Below are positions 1 through 13,390 of a stretch of 64,000 nt of DNA, piece by piece (the stretch's first letter is position 1; every line of letters begins with the position of its first letter). Source of the stretch: Circinella minor (taxonomy: Eukaryota > Mucoromycota > Mucoromycetes > Mucorales > Lichtheimiaceae); NCBI GenBank assembly GCA_016758965.1, contig JAEPRB010000021.1, positions 248,001 through 312,000 of the forward strand, written 5' to 3'. Below the pieces are notes generated by a model. That model was given only the letters and a program-made list of their open reading frames with translations. It searched no databases and was not told the origin of the DNA. The position numbers were made by a program, and so were the translations under genes.

Positions 1-581
1 TGTTTAGTCAGCCTGAGTATGATTATCGTTCTACTTTGGGTCGTACATTTGCAGAGCAAAATGAATTTTCTTCATCTGCATATGATAGCAATACATTCTT
101 GAGTCATAAACCTGACATGTTTGGTGATGAAAGTACTATTACTACACCACCTCATACCGCTACTTATTCAAGTAGTTTACCATCCGACAAATCTTATGGT
201 TTGGAAGAATTGCCAATTCCACAACAACCTACATCCATCTATAATCCACGACATCAACACGGTTTGGAACACGTAGTGAATTCCCCTGATGATGAAAATG
301 ATGGTTCTGATTTCACTGCTACCGCAACTGGTAAGGATAGCATTTTTTTTTGCATTTGATTATTATCATATTTTTAATAATATATAAAAATTAATAACAA
401 CGAAAATGTATCATCAATAGTATTATCCGAAGATGGTTCTACTATCGTACCCGAATCAGTAGTAGTAGATTATTCACGAAAACGAAAGATGGATGATACT
501 CAAGAATACAGTTCACAAAATAACTGTACCAAGAAATTAAACAATCCTATTCGTCATCCAACAAAACGTATCAAGAATTAA
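1..581 (+). CDS. C-terminal part of unrecognised protein, 5' end outside window
   Basis: Two exons are visible: 1-330 and 421-581. The intron between them starts GTAAGG and ends ATCAATAG, and the frame is continuous across the join, ending at TAA 579-581. The visible 163 or so residues are rich in Ser, Thr, Pro and Asp with no hydrophobic segment. A basic cluster, YSRKRKMDD, and a second basic tail (HPTKRIKN at the very C-terminus) look like nuclear localisation signals. I do not recognise the family. Low complexity and the basic patches suggest a nuclear regulatory protein tail, but that is inference. The start codon lies upstream of the window. Confidence 0.7.
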
Positions 582-2426
582 AACTGATTATCTTTCTTCT
601 TCTACGCGTTACATATATACCCAATTCCATTTTTTCAAGCAACACAAAATACCATGAACCTACATAAAAAAAATCGTTCTGTTTCTTATTTTACACAATC
701 ATCTCCCAAAAAAAAATTGTAACTCCATGCCATTCGTTTGTTTAAATAGTTTTTCATCTCTTTTTTCTTTTTTCCCTTGTTTTTTTTTTCACATCAAACT
801 CCTCATTATTACTATTTACAACCCTTATCTCTTTTCCCTTCTTCTTTTTTTGACTCATTGTAGCAATTAATCTACCATTTCTTCCTTTTCATTATCTCAC
901 AAACTTATATATATATATATTACTTTATTAATCGTATACAATCAAAACACATAAAAACGATCACACATAGCAACCATCTTAACACTTTACACATAATATA
1001 TAAATATTTTTTATAGTTAATTTTTTTTCTAAAACACACTTACAATGATCGACATTTTGTTTATTTTTTTATGCTATGTAAATGTTAATCATCAGCAGGG
1101 ACTTTTTATACTTTTTGTTGTTTGTTAAAAAGTCATTTTCTTTTTTGAACGTTATTTCGGATTACATTTTGTAACGTAGCATTAATAGGTAAAAAAAAAA
1201 CATCAGTGCCACGCGCGCAAAAGAAAAGGTAATATCTCCGTTGAATTTTTCATAGTAGCCATCAACGGCAGGATACTTTTAATCAATAATAATTATAGTA
1301 ATAAGTGAATAAAGCTTAAGATCGCTAAAAAGTGTTTTTTTTATGGAACAAACAGCGAGTTACATTTTCCGACGAAGAGAAATTGAGCGCCAACATTCTA
1401 CCCCTTGCACTCATATCCTCCTTCGTTCTCATATTTCTTTCTTTCTGCCCCTGTGTTTACCATCCAAGGTGGTGGATGATGGTGATATATCATAACGTAG
1501 GGGTCATTATACCATACAAAAATTTTCAAATGTCTCCTTTTCTTGATGGATTGTTTGTTGTTAATATTTTTAAGGATAATTTTCCTTCTCCTAGTGGATT
1601 ACCCTTCCCCTCTAAAGATCTCTCTATTTACATGGCGGATAAGCAACTCCCTTTTCTGTACAACCTTTTTTTGCCTGTATCCAACACTCCGCTTTTCCTA
1701 GTTCCCTTGTTTTAAGTGTACAGGTGTGTCCTTTTATCTTCATTTTGCTTTGTAAAAAAACTTGAACAACCAGTGAAGGACAAAAAAAAAAAAATTAAGC
1801 TGAAGTTTTGAAGGTCTCCTGCATAATATACTTTATTTCATTATATAGTCGTTGTCATATTATCCCTATTCTACTATCCTAACTTCTTATTTCCATAAAC
1901 AAGCTAAATCCGGTCTTTAGAACATACACCCAGTTTTAGACATAAATCGACTATAATATATTTATAACAACAGCGCTATATACCTGATCATCAAACGTTC
2001 AAAGATAAACATTATATTACCCATTCTTTTTTCTTTGAATTGTATCGTGAATAACACCAGTAAAGTAATATACAGTAAAAGGATGCTTTTAACAAAACAT
2101 CGTTATTACCCTATCTCATATATTCATCGTGATTCAAGGTTATTAGAAATAGTATCATATATTTATGAATACACAAATCACTGCCGCTAACAATGCCGCA
2201 ATGTTAAATTGAAACATATGGCGATACGCTATCAAAGTACTACTTGTTTATTTTATACTGGATCAGCACTGCAGTATTGATAACTTATGTAGACATTATA
2301 AATAAATTAATACGGTTGTTATGTAGATTTTATTTTTATAGTTATAATTAATAAATATTCAAGCATGCATCACACATGTGATAATGAAGAGAAATTGACA
2401 TTTGTCATACAACATCAAAGTCATTT
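582..2426. other. intergenic, convergent 3' regions
   Basis: This AT-rich spacer lies between the 3' ends of the first gene and the alpha-galactosidase gene. It contains long T and A runs and a short AT microsatellite near 909-920. A 127-codon open frame at 1332-1715 begins with GTG, has no recognisable domain and looks like chance. I see no gene, RNA or repeat here. Confidence 0.6.
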
Positions 2427-5189
2427 TTAAGCTCGTTGTAACCAAACAACAGCACTCTTGAACATGCCTTTATTTAAACTAGGTAATTCAAGGCCGCGAT
2501 ACATGAGTAATGCACCAGACAAATCATATTCATCAACTGGATTTTGAGGATCTTCTTGCCAGATAGTGACACGATAAATTGCATTTTCATCCAAATGGCG
2601 GATACGAATAGGGCTTAATTCACCTGAATCTGGGAAAGGACTATTGTGACGGAATGCTAAAATCACAGCCTCATCTCCATCGTTATAAATGCTTTCAGTG
2701 ACAGCGACCAATTCTCCAACGCGACTTGGTGGAACAAGCCAATCAAGATCTCCATTTTGTATAACATGACGAAGTTTCTTGTATAGGGCAATCCAATGAG
2801 TAGATTCTTCAAGTTGTTCTTTGGAAAACTTGTTAATGTTACTACCAAGTCCCAAACTACCCATAAATGAGACGTGGAATCGGAAAGAGAGTGGAATTTC
2901 AATGCTCTTGTCACTTGAAGAATCGGTAACCCATCCATATTGCATACGTGGTGGTACCCATAAGGAAGCGCCATATTGAATAAAGAGTCGAGCATCAGGT
3001 CTTGTGTTGTCCGAAGTCCACACTTGATCTATTATAGTTAGAAAGTATTTAGTGTACCCAAAGTTAAAAAAAAATGACATAAATACGTAATAAATAAATA
3101 TTATTCTAAACTTACCAGTGCGTTCAAGAGCCCCGAGATCCATTCTACCACCACCACTATATACATGATACCAGCAAGAAATTAAAAGATTAATAATGGT
3201 CGGATATATAGCATTAGAAATTAATCGAGCAGAAATGGGTCAAAAGAAAAAATAACATAAAACTTACGAGCTACAAGATTCGAACCAAAGATGTGGGAAG
3301 CGTTCCTTTAGCCGAGCAATGATTTCATAGTAGCCTTCAACAGCTAAAACCCAAGCTTCTTGTGGATTGCGATCATAATTATGCATTGTGACACCTAAAA
3401 AATGATTGATATATGTATAATAGTTAATATTACTTGATTTTAATAACCTACTATACAAAATAACAGCTATTATTACCTTGCATCGGTCTGTTGAAGTCCC
3501 ACTTGATATAATCAATACCAGCTTCTTTAATATGACCCGCAACTTTTTCGAAAATATAGTCACGAACTTCTTTTAAACCAAAGTTCAATACAAGTTGTGT
3601 TCGGGATAAGTATTCCGGAACGCCATCGTAATGGAACACCCACTCAGGATGTTCACGATAAAGATCAGAGTCTGGATTAACCTATAAGTATATTATTTAT
3701 AGAAAAATGGATAGTATTAGCATATATTTAATAAAAAAATTTAATGTGTCTAAAGGTTGCAGCAAAGATACGCTAATTTCTTTTAATTACCATCTCGCCT
3801 TCAAACCATAACCCGAACTTCATACCAAGTTTATGAACATGGTCAGCAAGTGGTTTTAAGCCATTGGGGAATTTCTTTGGATTAGTATCCCAATCACCAA
3901 GTCCTGCAGTATCATTATCGCGCGGAGAATTAACACCAAACCACCCATCATCTACAACAAAAAGTTCGATACCAAGAGGAGCAGCCTTTTCAGCTAATGC
4001 CATTTGCTTTTCTTCATTCAAATCAAATGACACAGCCTCCCACGAATTATATAATACAGGATGGAAAACGTTCTCATCTTTTTGTGTAGCAACATTCTTC
4101 TTTTGATATTTGCGAGCATGTCGGGGCATACGGTGGCGAGCTCCTGGTATACCTTGATCCGTGTATCCAGCGGCAAATACGGGGGTTGTGAATGACTCTC
4201 CAGGTTCTAAGGTCCAACCGAAGTCTTGATGATGAATACCGCCAGTGACTCTGACAAAACCTTTTGTGTCTGTATGGATTGTGATTTCCCAACTACCGGT
4301 CCATGCAAGTGCACCAAAATAAACATCAGTAGTGGGATTGACAGCATTAGGTACTTGAGCTAAAGCAAAGTAAGGATGAGAGACATGATCAGCAAAGCCA
4401 CGGGTGCTTTCGACAGTATGTTTGACACCGGGTGATAAGCGAGTTGTTTGTACCATGGCTTCTTGAGACCTATATATATCGATAGTCCATGAATTAATTA
4501 ATCTCTATTCTTTATACAATGAACGTAGTACATTTTTTAATAAAGAATATTTATATTTACCATTCGCCAGATAAAGTAACAAGCTCACGTTGTTCATCCC
4601 ATCCAAGAGCATAAGGCAAATGCCAAGCTGCAGAAGAAGCCTTGGACAAATCGACTCTATCATCAAGTCCATTACGAACGGTATAAGATCGTCGAATAAT
4701 ATCATTTTCGATATCAATTTCATAATGCAATGTCACCAAGAATTCTGTACGATTTCCATCCCTTAAATCAAGATCCAATTTTGTTTTATCGGTAATATTG
4801 GCATTACCAGCAAATTGCAAGTTTAATTCTCGGATTCCCTTAGGTAATTCTACCTTGAGAATGTTTTCTCTGTAGCGTAATCCACCAAATACAGGTAATT
4901 CTTCTCGAGCTTCAGTTACAGGAATAATTTGCGAGAATACTGGAGGTTCAACGACCATAGCGTTAAGATCATCAAGTTGTGTCAATCGTTTGCCCCAATG
5001 CATATTTACAAGATATCCATTGCCTGCAGCGCTGATAACATAACTTGATTGCTCGGTCACCAAAAACCAGGTATCTAAAGAATGATGTTTATGAATACCA
5101 GTGCCCAATGGTTTTGCCCAGGAACTTTGGATAAAAGTGGAAACTATGGCAACAGTTAATAAGATGGCTCTTAATGACAAAAGCGCCAT
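2427..5189 (-). CDS. secreted alpha-galactosidase, glycoside hydrolase family 36
   Basis: Six exons join in frame: 5189-4561, 4469-3791, 3681-3477, 3394-3268, 3156-3116 and 3028-2427, giving about 760 residues, normal for fungal GH36 enzymes. The start is the ATG before a clear signal peptide (MALLSLRAILLTVAIVSTF...SSWA), so the enzyme is exported. It should hydrolyse terminal alpha-1,6-galactose from melibiose, raffinose or galactomannan. The nucleophile Asp is in YIKWDFNRP (about residue 498), the acid/base Asp in WTSDNTRPDAR (about 567), and the GH36 signature CSSGGGR lies between them. VDDGWFG and GDWDTNPKKFPNGL in the middle of the barrel also fit the family. The N-terminal beta-sandwich domain is exon 1 plus part of exon 2. 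All introns are short GT-AG. No odd features or broken residues were seen. Confidence 0.95.
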
Positions 5190-6255
5190 ATTTCGTTCGC
5201 CTTATGTGTATTTGTGAAACTGGTTGGGAGAAAAAAATGCAAAAAAAAAAAAAAAAAAAAAAAAAGAATGAAGAAGAGTGAAAGAGGAAATAAATGAAAA
5301 CTGTAGGGCTAAAAACTAAGTTTAGTGTTGCCCGTCTGGCAAACCATTTTCTACCCATCCACCCCTTATTTATATAAAAAAATCATTTCTTTTTCATGTA
5401 TTTGTATCCGTGAGAGTTCATTTTTATTAGTGGATGTGTATTCCCGGAATAATGGCTCATCCCGATATTTTCTTTTCCCAGTTTAATTTTTCTATACTAC
5501 GTCAAATGCACTCTTCTATCCGATATCTTTTACAATGGGATGACTAAGAAAGTGTGTAGGTTTGAATGCAATCGAAACTTTGAATCTCCCCAATACCGAC
5601 AACATTTTTGATTATGCTACATGTTGAAGTTACATTATTAAAAATGCGGGGCAAAAAAAAAAAGACCCGGTGAACTCTCTTTTTAGCCCTTGGTTATGTA
5701 AGAAAATGGAGTGTCGCACAAAATCGATTATATAATCCATGCAAATCTGATATTCTAGGAAAACACACATAGAAAACATTGAATAGTAAGAAAAGAAAAA
5801 TGCACTAAATGGTTCCAAAAATTAATTTTTGTCGCAGTTTTCATCTAATTCAAAACTGCAATTTCAATCATATCACTGGAGTTTTCAAAAGTGCATTTAT
5901 ATTTTTTATTTTTGAAGCTTCCAATAAATTACACATAAAAAGAAATCTAGAACAACGAGAAACTTCCAATACAAATGTCTTTATGCGATTTTCTTTTCAT
6001 TAAATACAAAATAGTGTAAACGGCGTCATAGTTACATTTTATATTTGGAATGAAATTTGAGGTACTATTTATTTTCAAATTGTGTATATCTGTATCAGGG
6101 AGTATTATTATTTAGTATTCGCTTTATAAAAAGCTTGGTATCCATTGATTGGGGAGAGAGAGGGAGATGGTTTATAAAGTAAGAAAAAAGTGTACACTTG
6201 TTAAGTAGCTTCTCTTTTTTTCATCTCATATTTTTAGGAACAACTTTAATGTTTA
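5190..6255. other. intergenic, alpha-galactosidase promoter and EAF 3' flank
   Basis: This spacer holds the putative upstream region of the alpha-galactosidase gene, including a run of about 24 A on the plus strand, and the 3' flank of the EAF gene. Open frames at 5630-5818 and 5809-6003 are short, AT-driven and without motifs. No other feature is supported. Confidence 0.55.
5369..5376 (-). promoter_or_regulatory. candidate TATA box of the alpha-galactosidase gene
   Basis: On the minus strand this reads TATATAAA, about 180 bp before the ATG at 5189. A long T tract (plus strand A tract around 5239-5265) would then lie in the 5' leader. No activator or carbon-repression site could be assigned with confidence. 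Confidence 0.4.
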
Positions 6256-8082
6256 TTAATCATCATCTGATCCACTGTCAGAACTCGTGATCCCTTCATC
6301 TTCTTCCCCTTGGTCTCCATCATCTTTTATACATACAAACATTTATAAATCAATTTTAGTCTAAAAATTTGTTATATGGTGCGCATGACATCTTATAGTT
6401 GTGATAAAAAGAAGACTAAACTTACTGTACAAAGCTCTGAGTGACATGGGTCCACCGTTCTTATTAGGAGTTCCTCGAGTAGCTGGAGAAGCACTATAAG
6501 GTGAACGTTCTGGGACAACAGGCGTATTATGTGATCGAGCCGCGGAGGGTGATGGAGGAACGGATTGAGTGTCCGCGGATAAACTCCTTGATATATCGGC
6601 CACTAAACCATCCATATCATCATCACTACTACTATCACTATCCGAACTTCCTTCGTCTTCAGATCCAGAACTACTACTTCCACTTTCATCACTACTACTA
6701 CTACCACTTTCATCTTCACTCGAAGAAGATCCACTTGAAGAATCAGATGATTGACTATGTTGATTTTGTTGCTGTTGTTGTTGTTGTGCCATTTTTCTAT
6801 TTCGATTTGCTGCTAATGCGGCAGCAGATGATATGGATTTACCACCAAACTCACGTCGTGGTTGTGGTGGTTGTGGTATGGATGGTGTAGAAGATTGTCC
6901 TGCTGCTACAGGAGAAGAATCATTTTCTAATCGCCGAATTGGCTGTGATGCCATTTTGTATTTCCGCTTTCTGTTCATTGCTGCTGGTGAATCAGTGGAG
7001 GGACGCTGATTTTGTGTAGGATGAACAACAACTTCTTCAAATGTATCTGTATCAGACGATGCAGCAGTACCAGTGGGAGCAGCTGGTGGTGCTGTAGTTG
7101 TTGATTGATTACCTTTATCTTCGTCGTCATCGTCGTCATCGTCGTCGTCATCATCATCTTCTAATATATCCATCATTTGACTTTCAATATCCATAGCAAA
7201 ATCATCCACACTAGATCGTCGTTGATCAATAACTTCTGTTGTCGCTGATGAGGGCGTTGATAATTTCTTTGGCGCAGTCTTTGAACCAGTTGCTTTTTTG
7301 TCCGATTTTGTTGTTGATGGAGAAGATGAAGCTCCTGGTACTGTTTTTGCAGGCATCTTAGATGCTGCCTGTGTTGTTTTGGGTGCTTTTGGTTCTGGAA
7401 GTTGAGGTTTAACAACCTTTCGTTTTCGTGATTTACGCATTGTAAATTTAAGTGTGGGTCGTTGTAAGGTAAATGTCTATTATAGATGCGGTTTCGCAGT
7501 TAACATACATGTATCAAGTTCACATGTTTACGTATCCAATTCTTATTTTACGAACCTGTGTCGTTTCATCATACAAAAGTATGCAATCTACTTCTTGTGG
7601 TTGACTCGGAGTGGCATCATAATTCAATTGTGTATTATCCTTACTATTATTACCCTATAGGTATTGACGAATTCTTCTTTCAGTCTGCTGCTACTTTTCT
7701 CCCTCCTCCTTTTCTATATGTAGGAAAAGTCTCAATTACCTCAAGCGCATCCCATTCTGCTGTATATGAGTCATTATCTGTTTTTTCTAATGTCGCTTTC
7801 CTCAGAGACATTGTAGGGTTCAACCTAGAATTGACTATTAAACATGTTAAGCTACATTTGTTCATTCGAATTACTTTGATCTCTCAGCATCTCAGGTGGC
7901 GTGGAAATCTAAACAGATCGGCAACAGAAACCACTATTGCGAATACAGTTTTGGGTCTTACATTTAAAAGTATAATAGTTAGCTGCATCTTTAGATCCAG
8001 GAGAAGTAAATGAATTCCCTAATCGGACAGAATAAGTGCCAGTAGGAGCGTCGAACTGATTAGAAGAGGTTGTCGAAGCCAT
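6256..8082 (-). CDS. EAF-type ELL-associated factor, Pol II transcription elongation
   Basis: Five exons join in frame: 8082-7962, 7834-7740, 7654-7556, 7476-6426 and 6323-6256, about 477 residues. EAF proteins bind ELL and stimulate RNA polymerase II elongation in the nucleus. The N-terminal EAF domain (about residues 1-115) is split over exons 1-4: YSVRLGNSF, YYTFKF, then DCILLYDE, TFTLQR and the basic KSRKRK, all in the expected order. The rest is low complexity: Ser/Thr-rich, a poly-Asp run near residues 210-220 encoded by a GAC/GAT microsatellite (plus strand about 7120-7160), a poly-Gln run, a Ser/Asp-rich acidic stretch and an acidic C-terminus ending SGSDDD. The first 42 or so residues decide the family, and they lie in small exons that simple ORF calling misses. 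The exon 2 acceptor at 7835 was chosen for motif fit; a nearby alternative exists. Confidence 0.85.
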
Positions 8083-9324
8083 GCGGTCTACGTATCGGTG
8101 AGAGGGTACAGAAGGAGGGAAAAAGTGTGAGTTGGGTATATACAATAAACTATTATATAAGAAACAAAGAGCAATGTAACCTGTGCTCGTTTATTTCAAT
8201 TGGCGATTAATTTTAATGGATATTTTCGGCTGCTTAATAATATTAACAGAGGATGGATGAATATAGAATTGTGGTTATCATTCAGTCCAAGTACACTTTC
8301 TCTTTGTATTCTAGAAAGAGGTGAGACCAAATAGAAATTAGGGGGGTAAAAAAGATAAAACACATCTTGTCACCTTCTCCTACTTTTTTCGAAGTCATAT
8401 GCATGATGATTTCTTTTATGCGTAACCCGGTAACATTATATAGTCTCGTATACATATGGATTAAATACAGATATTCGAATATAAGCTATATACGTAACAA
8501 CTTTTGTTGAGGATTTTTCAAATAATATATACCATACTATGCTTTTTCTTGGTGTGTGCTGCTTCATAAAAGTACCACAACACACTAACGATTGGATTGT
8601 TCCTTCAGCCGTCATATACAAAAGAAACATTGCTACTGCATTTATATACTATACACCACCAATGATTAACTCTTGTCGCCACTAATTATTCCCTCTTTGC
8701 TACTATATCACTTGATAGCCTTTCAGTTTTTCCTTTTACAATCCCACTTATAAACCTTTATGATAATATATTTCGATCATATGCTCCTTGCAATTAATTA
8801 TATCATGTAAAAGTTTTTTTCTCCCATTTTAAAATTATCCAAATCCGATAATTTCAAGAATGAGTTGTTCTGGTCGGTCGCATTTAATCTAACAATTCTA
8901 TATTATTAATATTGCTTGGGGTATACAAAATATATATGCCAAGATGCACCGATAATTTAATTGATTCCCACAGGCTTATTAGAGTTACACCCTGTATATT
9001 GTGGGCGATAAACACTGTTTTCAAAGATAACGATACGTATGTTTTTGCTTATAAAGCTTTTCAGATGAACATTTTTTTTCAAATTGATTGGCGCATAATA
9101 TAATGATGATAGTACTTTTTCAATTAGGTTCTTTGTAATTCAGGTAGTAAAAACCTTGGTACGTAAGACATTCAACAATACGTTAAATAGGTAACCAGTC
9201 AAGGTATATTTCCTTATTAGAGAGAAAGCAATTGGATATCGCGAGTATTGTTGATGAATATTCGTGATAACTATCTTTCTGATACAAGCTAGTCGATGAG
9301 GTTCAACACGAGCACTCCAAATAA

Positions 9325-9513
9325 TTTAGTATAGAGACCGCTCTAGCTAATTATTTATCCCACAATTATTATGGAATTCATGAAATAGCTTTGATTATCG
9401 ATTGTGGTAGCACTGATAATTGTCTAATAACATTTAAACCAAGTGAAGACTTGAGTTCTTATGTATATGTGCTTTCACCAGCCAACTTATTGGACGATGA
9501 TCGAAGAAATTAA
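9325..9513 (+). pseudogene. possible decayed coding remnant, unknown family
   Basis: An open stretch of 62 codons without an ATG start reads smoothly and ends at TAA 9511-9513. It includes the run EIALIIDCGSTDNCLI, which resembles the Asp-Ser/Cys-Gly-Ala/Ser-Thr core of retroelement aspartic proteases or an ATPase-fold phosphate loop. Neither is convincing. No flanking protein similarity could be read in any frame. It may be chance. Confidence 0.15.
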
Positions 9514-10469
9514 ATAACCAAGGAATGCTTTGTATTCAATATATTATTGAGTAATAGTTATTCAGAGGAGCAAGCAGTTGTTTATCACCAACCTCTCCCA
9601 GATTTATATACATACCTCAAATGCATGAATGCGTAAATCCTTATTAGCCACTCCCTTTTGTTTAATGTGGATAATGATAGTAATACTTTACCGTGATGAG
9701 GTTGAAATAAAGTATAACGTAAAGATCTAAAATGACACTTACTATACCGCGCTAACAACTGCAAAAAAAAAAAAACGTTATTTAATATTTGTAGTAATAT
9801 GCCGTTTTTGACAAATGTTTGTTATTGCCTGATTGATATTGACGTTTTTGTTTTTCTTAATTATAATGATTTTTTTTTTCAATACGTAATTGTTTAGCGA
9901 CCAACATAGGTCATATTGTGGAATTGGAATTTACTTCCTCAAGAAAAATATAACTCTTAATTTCATTTTTCAAAGCAGATTTGGATTCATTGGTTAGTTG
10001 TAGGACTTTCTCCTTATATTATTCATGCTTTACTTGTGTCATGATTAACGCATGCTACTTAGAAATTGGTGCGAGCATTTATTGCTCGCGTTTCGTTTTC
10101 AATACGAAAATGATTTTTGAAACCTTGAAAGTTTGATTTTTTTTAATGTTGTAATATCATAGAATTACCGTTTATATGATTAAACTGTTGACCTAGTTAG
10201 TCGTGTGCTGCACAACAAAAATAGACTTTTTCATCTTCTTAATATACTCAAGTGTGCTCGTCTGTACGTCGGATTTCGGGAAATAAAAACAAATCAGCTG
10301 ATGCCATAAAAGTGTATACCTGAAAACATGACAGCCTACTCTAATTTATCTCTATCAAGGGTAATCACTACAATTGAATACGTTATCGCAGTATTTAGTA
10401 CCGGTGGATTTTATTTTCCTTCTAAAATATATCACTGACCGGTTTTCAGACCGAAAAACAAGCTAATAC

Positions 10470-10950
10470 TCACTGTGCCCAATTCCATCCTTAAAAAATT
10501 AATTTTCAAGGATGAACAAAGGATGACCGGATGTTTAAATATTTTCAAGAGTCAATCCTTGAATTTCATCCTTTGATCCTTGAACGAGAACCAAAGAAAT
10601 TTTAGTTACCGCGTTCAAGAGTTAACCCTTGAATCTCACCCTTTGATCCTTTAACTAGACCCAGAGAATATTTCCTAATACCTCAAAAGTCATACAACAA
10701 TGCTATAAAATAGCACATTTAATAAAGCATGTTAAACTATAACAAAATAAATAAATAAATGAAGAAAGAAGCATATGATCTTTTTATTTTATTTTATTTC
10801 CACAGCTATTGCTTTTCAAAGGATCCATCCTTGAATCTAATACTTTGATCCTTTAAACTTTCAAGAAAAAAATTCGGTCGCTATTTTAAATCCCTATAAT
10901 CTGTTCTAGCAGTTGATCCTTGAATTCAAGGATGAAATAATGCACAGTGA
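10470..10950. mobile_element. MITE-like element with terminal inverted repeats and internal tandem copies
   Basis: The ends form an imperfect terminal inverted repeat of 23 bp: TCACTGTGCCCAATTCC... on the left (10470-10492) and its reverse complement form on the right (10928-10950), matching at about 19 of 23 positions. Inside, a unit of about 70 bp carrying CCTTGAAT..CAtCCTTTGATCCTT occurs twice in tandem (about 10547-10616 and 10617-10686), and a partial third copy lies around 10825-10865. The element carries no open frame. I found no convincing target-site duplication, so transposition is inference; a non-autonomous DNA transposon is the likeliest explanation. Confidence 0.6.
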
Positions 10951-12904
10951 TTTATGAAGCGTGCATATTGATTCTTGTTTTTAACCATCTCTAAATTGAT
11001 TTATTGTAGGGTAATAAGTTCTCCCCCCTGGAAAATGACGAGGGAAATAGCAATGATGTATCAAATATAAACTATCTGCCTATATTAGACACGATGCAAT
11101 TAAGGTAGAAGTACGATTATCGGCGCTTGCCGAATTTATTCAACATTGTTTGGAGTAAAGCGAAATATATTTTTTTAATATGCCGTTTAGGAGAGTAGTG
11201 TTTATGAGTATATATTAGCACAACTGATAATTTATGCTACTTATTTTATTATGCTGTTAACAAGTGTATCGTAGAAGAAAACGGATGGGATAATCGGGGT
11301 CAATACGCCCTTTATAGTAATCATACTTCGCTTTAATTGGTTTGTATATACGTACATAAGATACCTATAAAAGCATTGCATTATATAGCGTCACACAAGC
11401 TAGGTCCCAGGCCGTGATAACGATCAATGCAATTTGCAATGCATTTATTCCTGTTATTATATTAGTAAGAAAATTCTGGATCCTGTGCTCAATCTCTTTT
11501 TAAATCTACTACCAAGCATTATAGACACTACAGACTCACAAAAATTATATAATAAATTACCTAAAGTAATAAAAAAATTCTTTTTTGCGTTTTTCAATTA
11601 AATGAATTGGAATCTCTCTAATAGTGTTATGTATTGAGAGATAAAAAGAGAGAAGGATACGTGCATCACGTCTATGATTTAATTTATATATCTTTTACAC
11701 CTTCATACTTCTAAAATATGATATTAAAGTTTTTACAATTTTGTTGACTACTGCCTTTTTCATCTGTAAGAGAGAGTTACTGAAAAAGGTAAAATTCAGC
11801 AGGGATAAATGAACACTACTATGACATCTTTCTTTCTCTCTTCCAAAACACAACACCGCTCCGCCATAGGAGATTCATTAGAAAGAAAGTAATCCAGATA
11901 AATAAAAACTGATTGATTATAATACTATTTAAACTTACTCCATATATTATCTTTTCCCGTTATCTGGATCTTGCTCAGCAAAACGTGGGCATGTATTTTG
12001 ATCACCATATCTCTCGTCCTATCAGATGATTATACAGTAGATGTTAAATAAAGAAGACGTTTTATATTGATTTTTTTCTAATGATTTACGGCCGAATTAG
12101 TTTTCAATTTGTGTGTGCTGCAGTTTTATGTTGCTTGGTTATTTTGAACTTCACCAAATTCCTTGTATATTGAAAGCACTATAAACAAAGCAAGATGGAA
12201 AATAATCAAGCACAAACATAAAGCTACAGCACACACAAAGTGAAAAATAATAACATGATGGCGGAGGAAGATCAGCTCCGGTGCAAGTCATCATATAGTA
12301 ATTCTCGGTTGCACAACATTAAGGTCTTTATTCTGCAATTGCGGAATGAGGAAACGCAACGATATGCATAATATTTGTGCATATCGATGAAGATGTTGTA
12401 AGATTCCGATACCCATGTATGCCCACATTATTATTATTATTATTAATAGATGTGCGGTCTAGAAACAATTATCCTTATTATTGGTACTAAAAGCTCTGTT
12501 TTTTGCGGTTATTTTTTTTTACTAACAATAGTACCTGGGCTGTTATATATAGAATTCTGAAACACCCACTTTATATAACTATATTTAGTATAAAGTGATA
12601 ACAATAATAAAGGAAGTCTCCTTTTACCTTGCTTAATTCTCGCCATCATCATGCGATTTCAATAATTACGTCAATACGAATAAGAATTCAAATAAGAATA
12701 ATCAATTGTTGAAAGTATTAGATTAAAACAGGATCTTACATACGTAATTGATTTGTTTCATCGCAAAGAAAAATTAAAAAGGAAATTTTGAAGTTCATTT
12801 AATGGTTAGTAGTACAAAGATTTCATACAAAAAAAATAGCAAAATATTTTATAAGCACAGAGGAACAAAATTTTTAATTTTTTTTATCAGCTTAAATATA
12901 CTGA

Positions 12905-12972
12905 TGACAATGATTGTCACAGTATAGCAACATTAATAATTATTTCGTTGCTAAGGATACTGTGACAAATTG
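12905..12972. repeat. nested palindrome / hairpin
   Basis: TGACAATGATTGTCA (12905-12919) is a perfect 15-bp palindrome around its central base. Its right half also begins a second, larger inverted repeat: ATTGTCACAGTATAGCAAC (12913-12931) pairs with GTTGCTaaggATACTGTGACAAAT (about 12948-12972) with one small bulge. The structure could be a very short foldback element or an old transposon end. No gene adjoins it. Confidence 0.55.
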
Positions 12973-13390
12973 TTTATTACCATGTGAGCCTGTGTGAAGT
13001 GTGGCAAAAAGTGGAGGAACACTGAAAAAGGAAAGCACACACACGCACGCAAGTGTCCCTTGGGGCCTTGGTCATCAAAAAGAGCCACTAAATTGTTTTG
13101 GGGCGCGTGTTGAACTCAGCCACATACCAAAAAATTCCCAAAAAATTGATTTCTTGAAAAAAAAATATGGTTGTTTTTTGGGGGGCGCTCATAACAAAAA
13201 TGATTAAAAATATATTTTATTATGTGTATAAATCTACATAATTTATAAAGATAACTTAATAAATTAATACATCGGATGAGGATTTTTTGGGCAATGTTTA
13301 ACATACTCTAGTTCATATGTGGGCAAGTAGAAACGTTTAAGACTACCCTATAAGTTAAAAGCGAAGGGGTTGTTATGAAGCCATAAAAAG

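Noticed and set aside
1332..1715. 127-codon open frame
   Set aside because: It starts with GTG, is Phe/Leu/Pro-rich from AT-rich DNA, has no domain, no TATA and no neighbouring exon.
5089..5358. Open frame overlapping the alpha-galactosidase start
   Set aside because: It runs through the poly-A tract and the promoter in another frame; no domain.
6501..6890. Plus-strand frames across the EAF low-complexity part
   Set aside because: Shadows of Ser, Asp and Gln repeats on the opposite strand.
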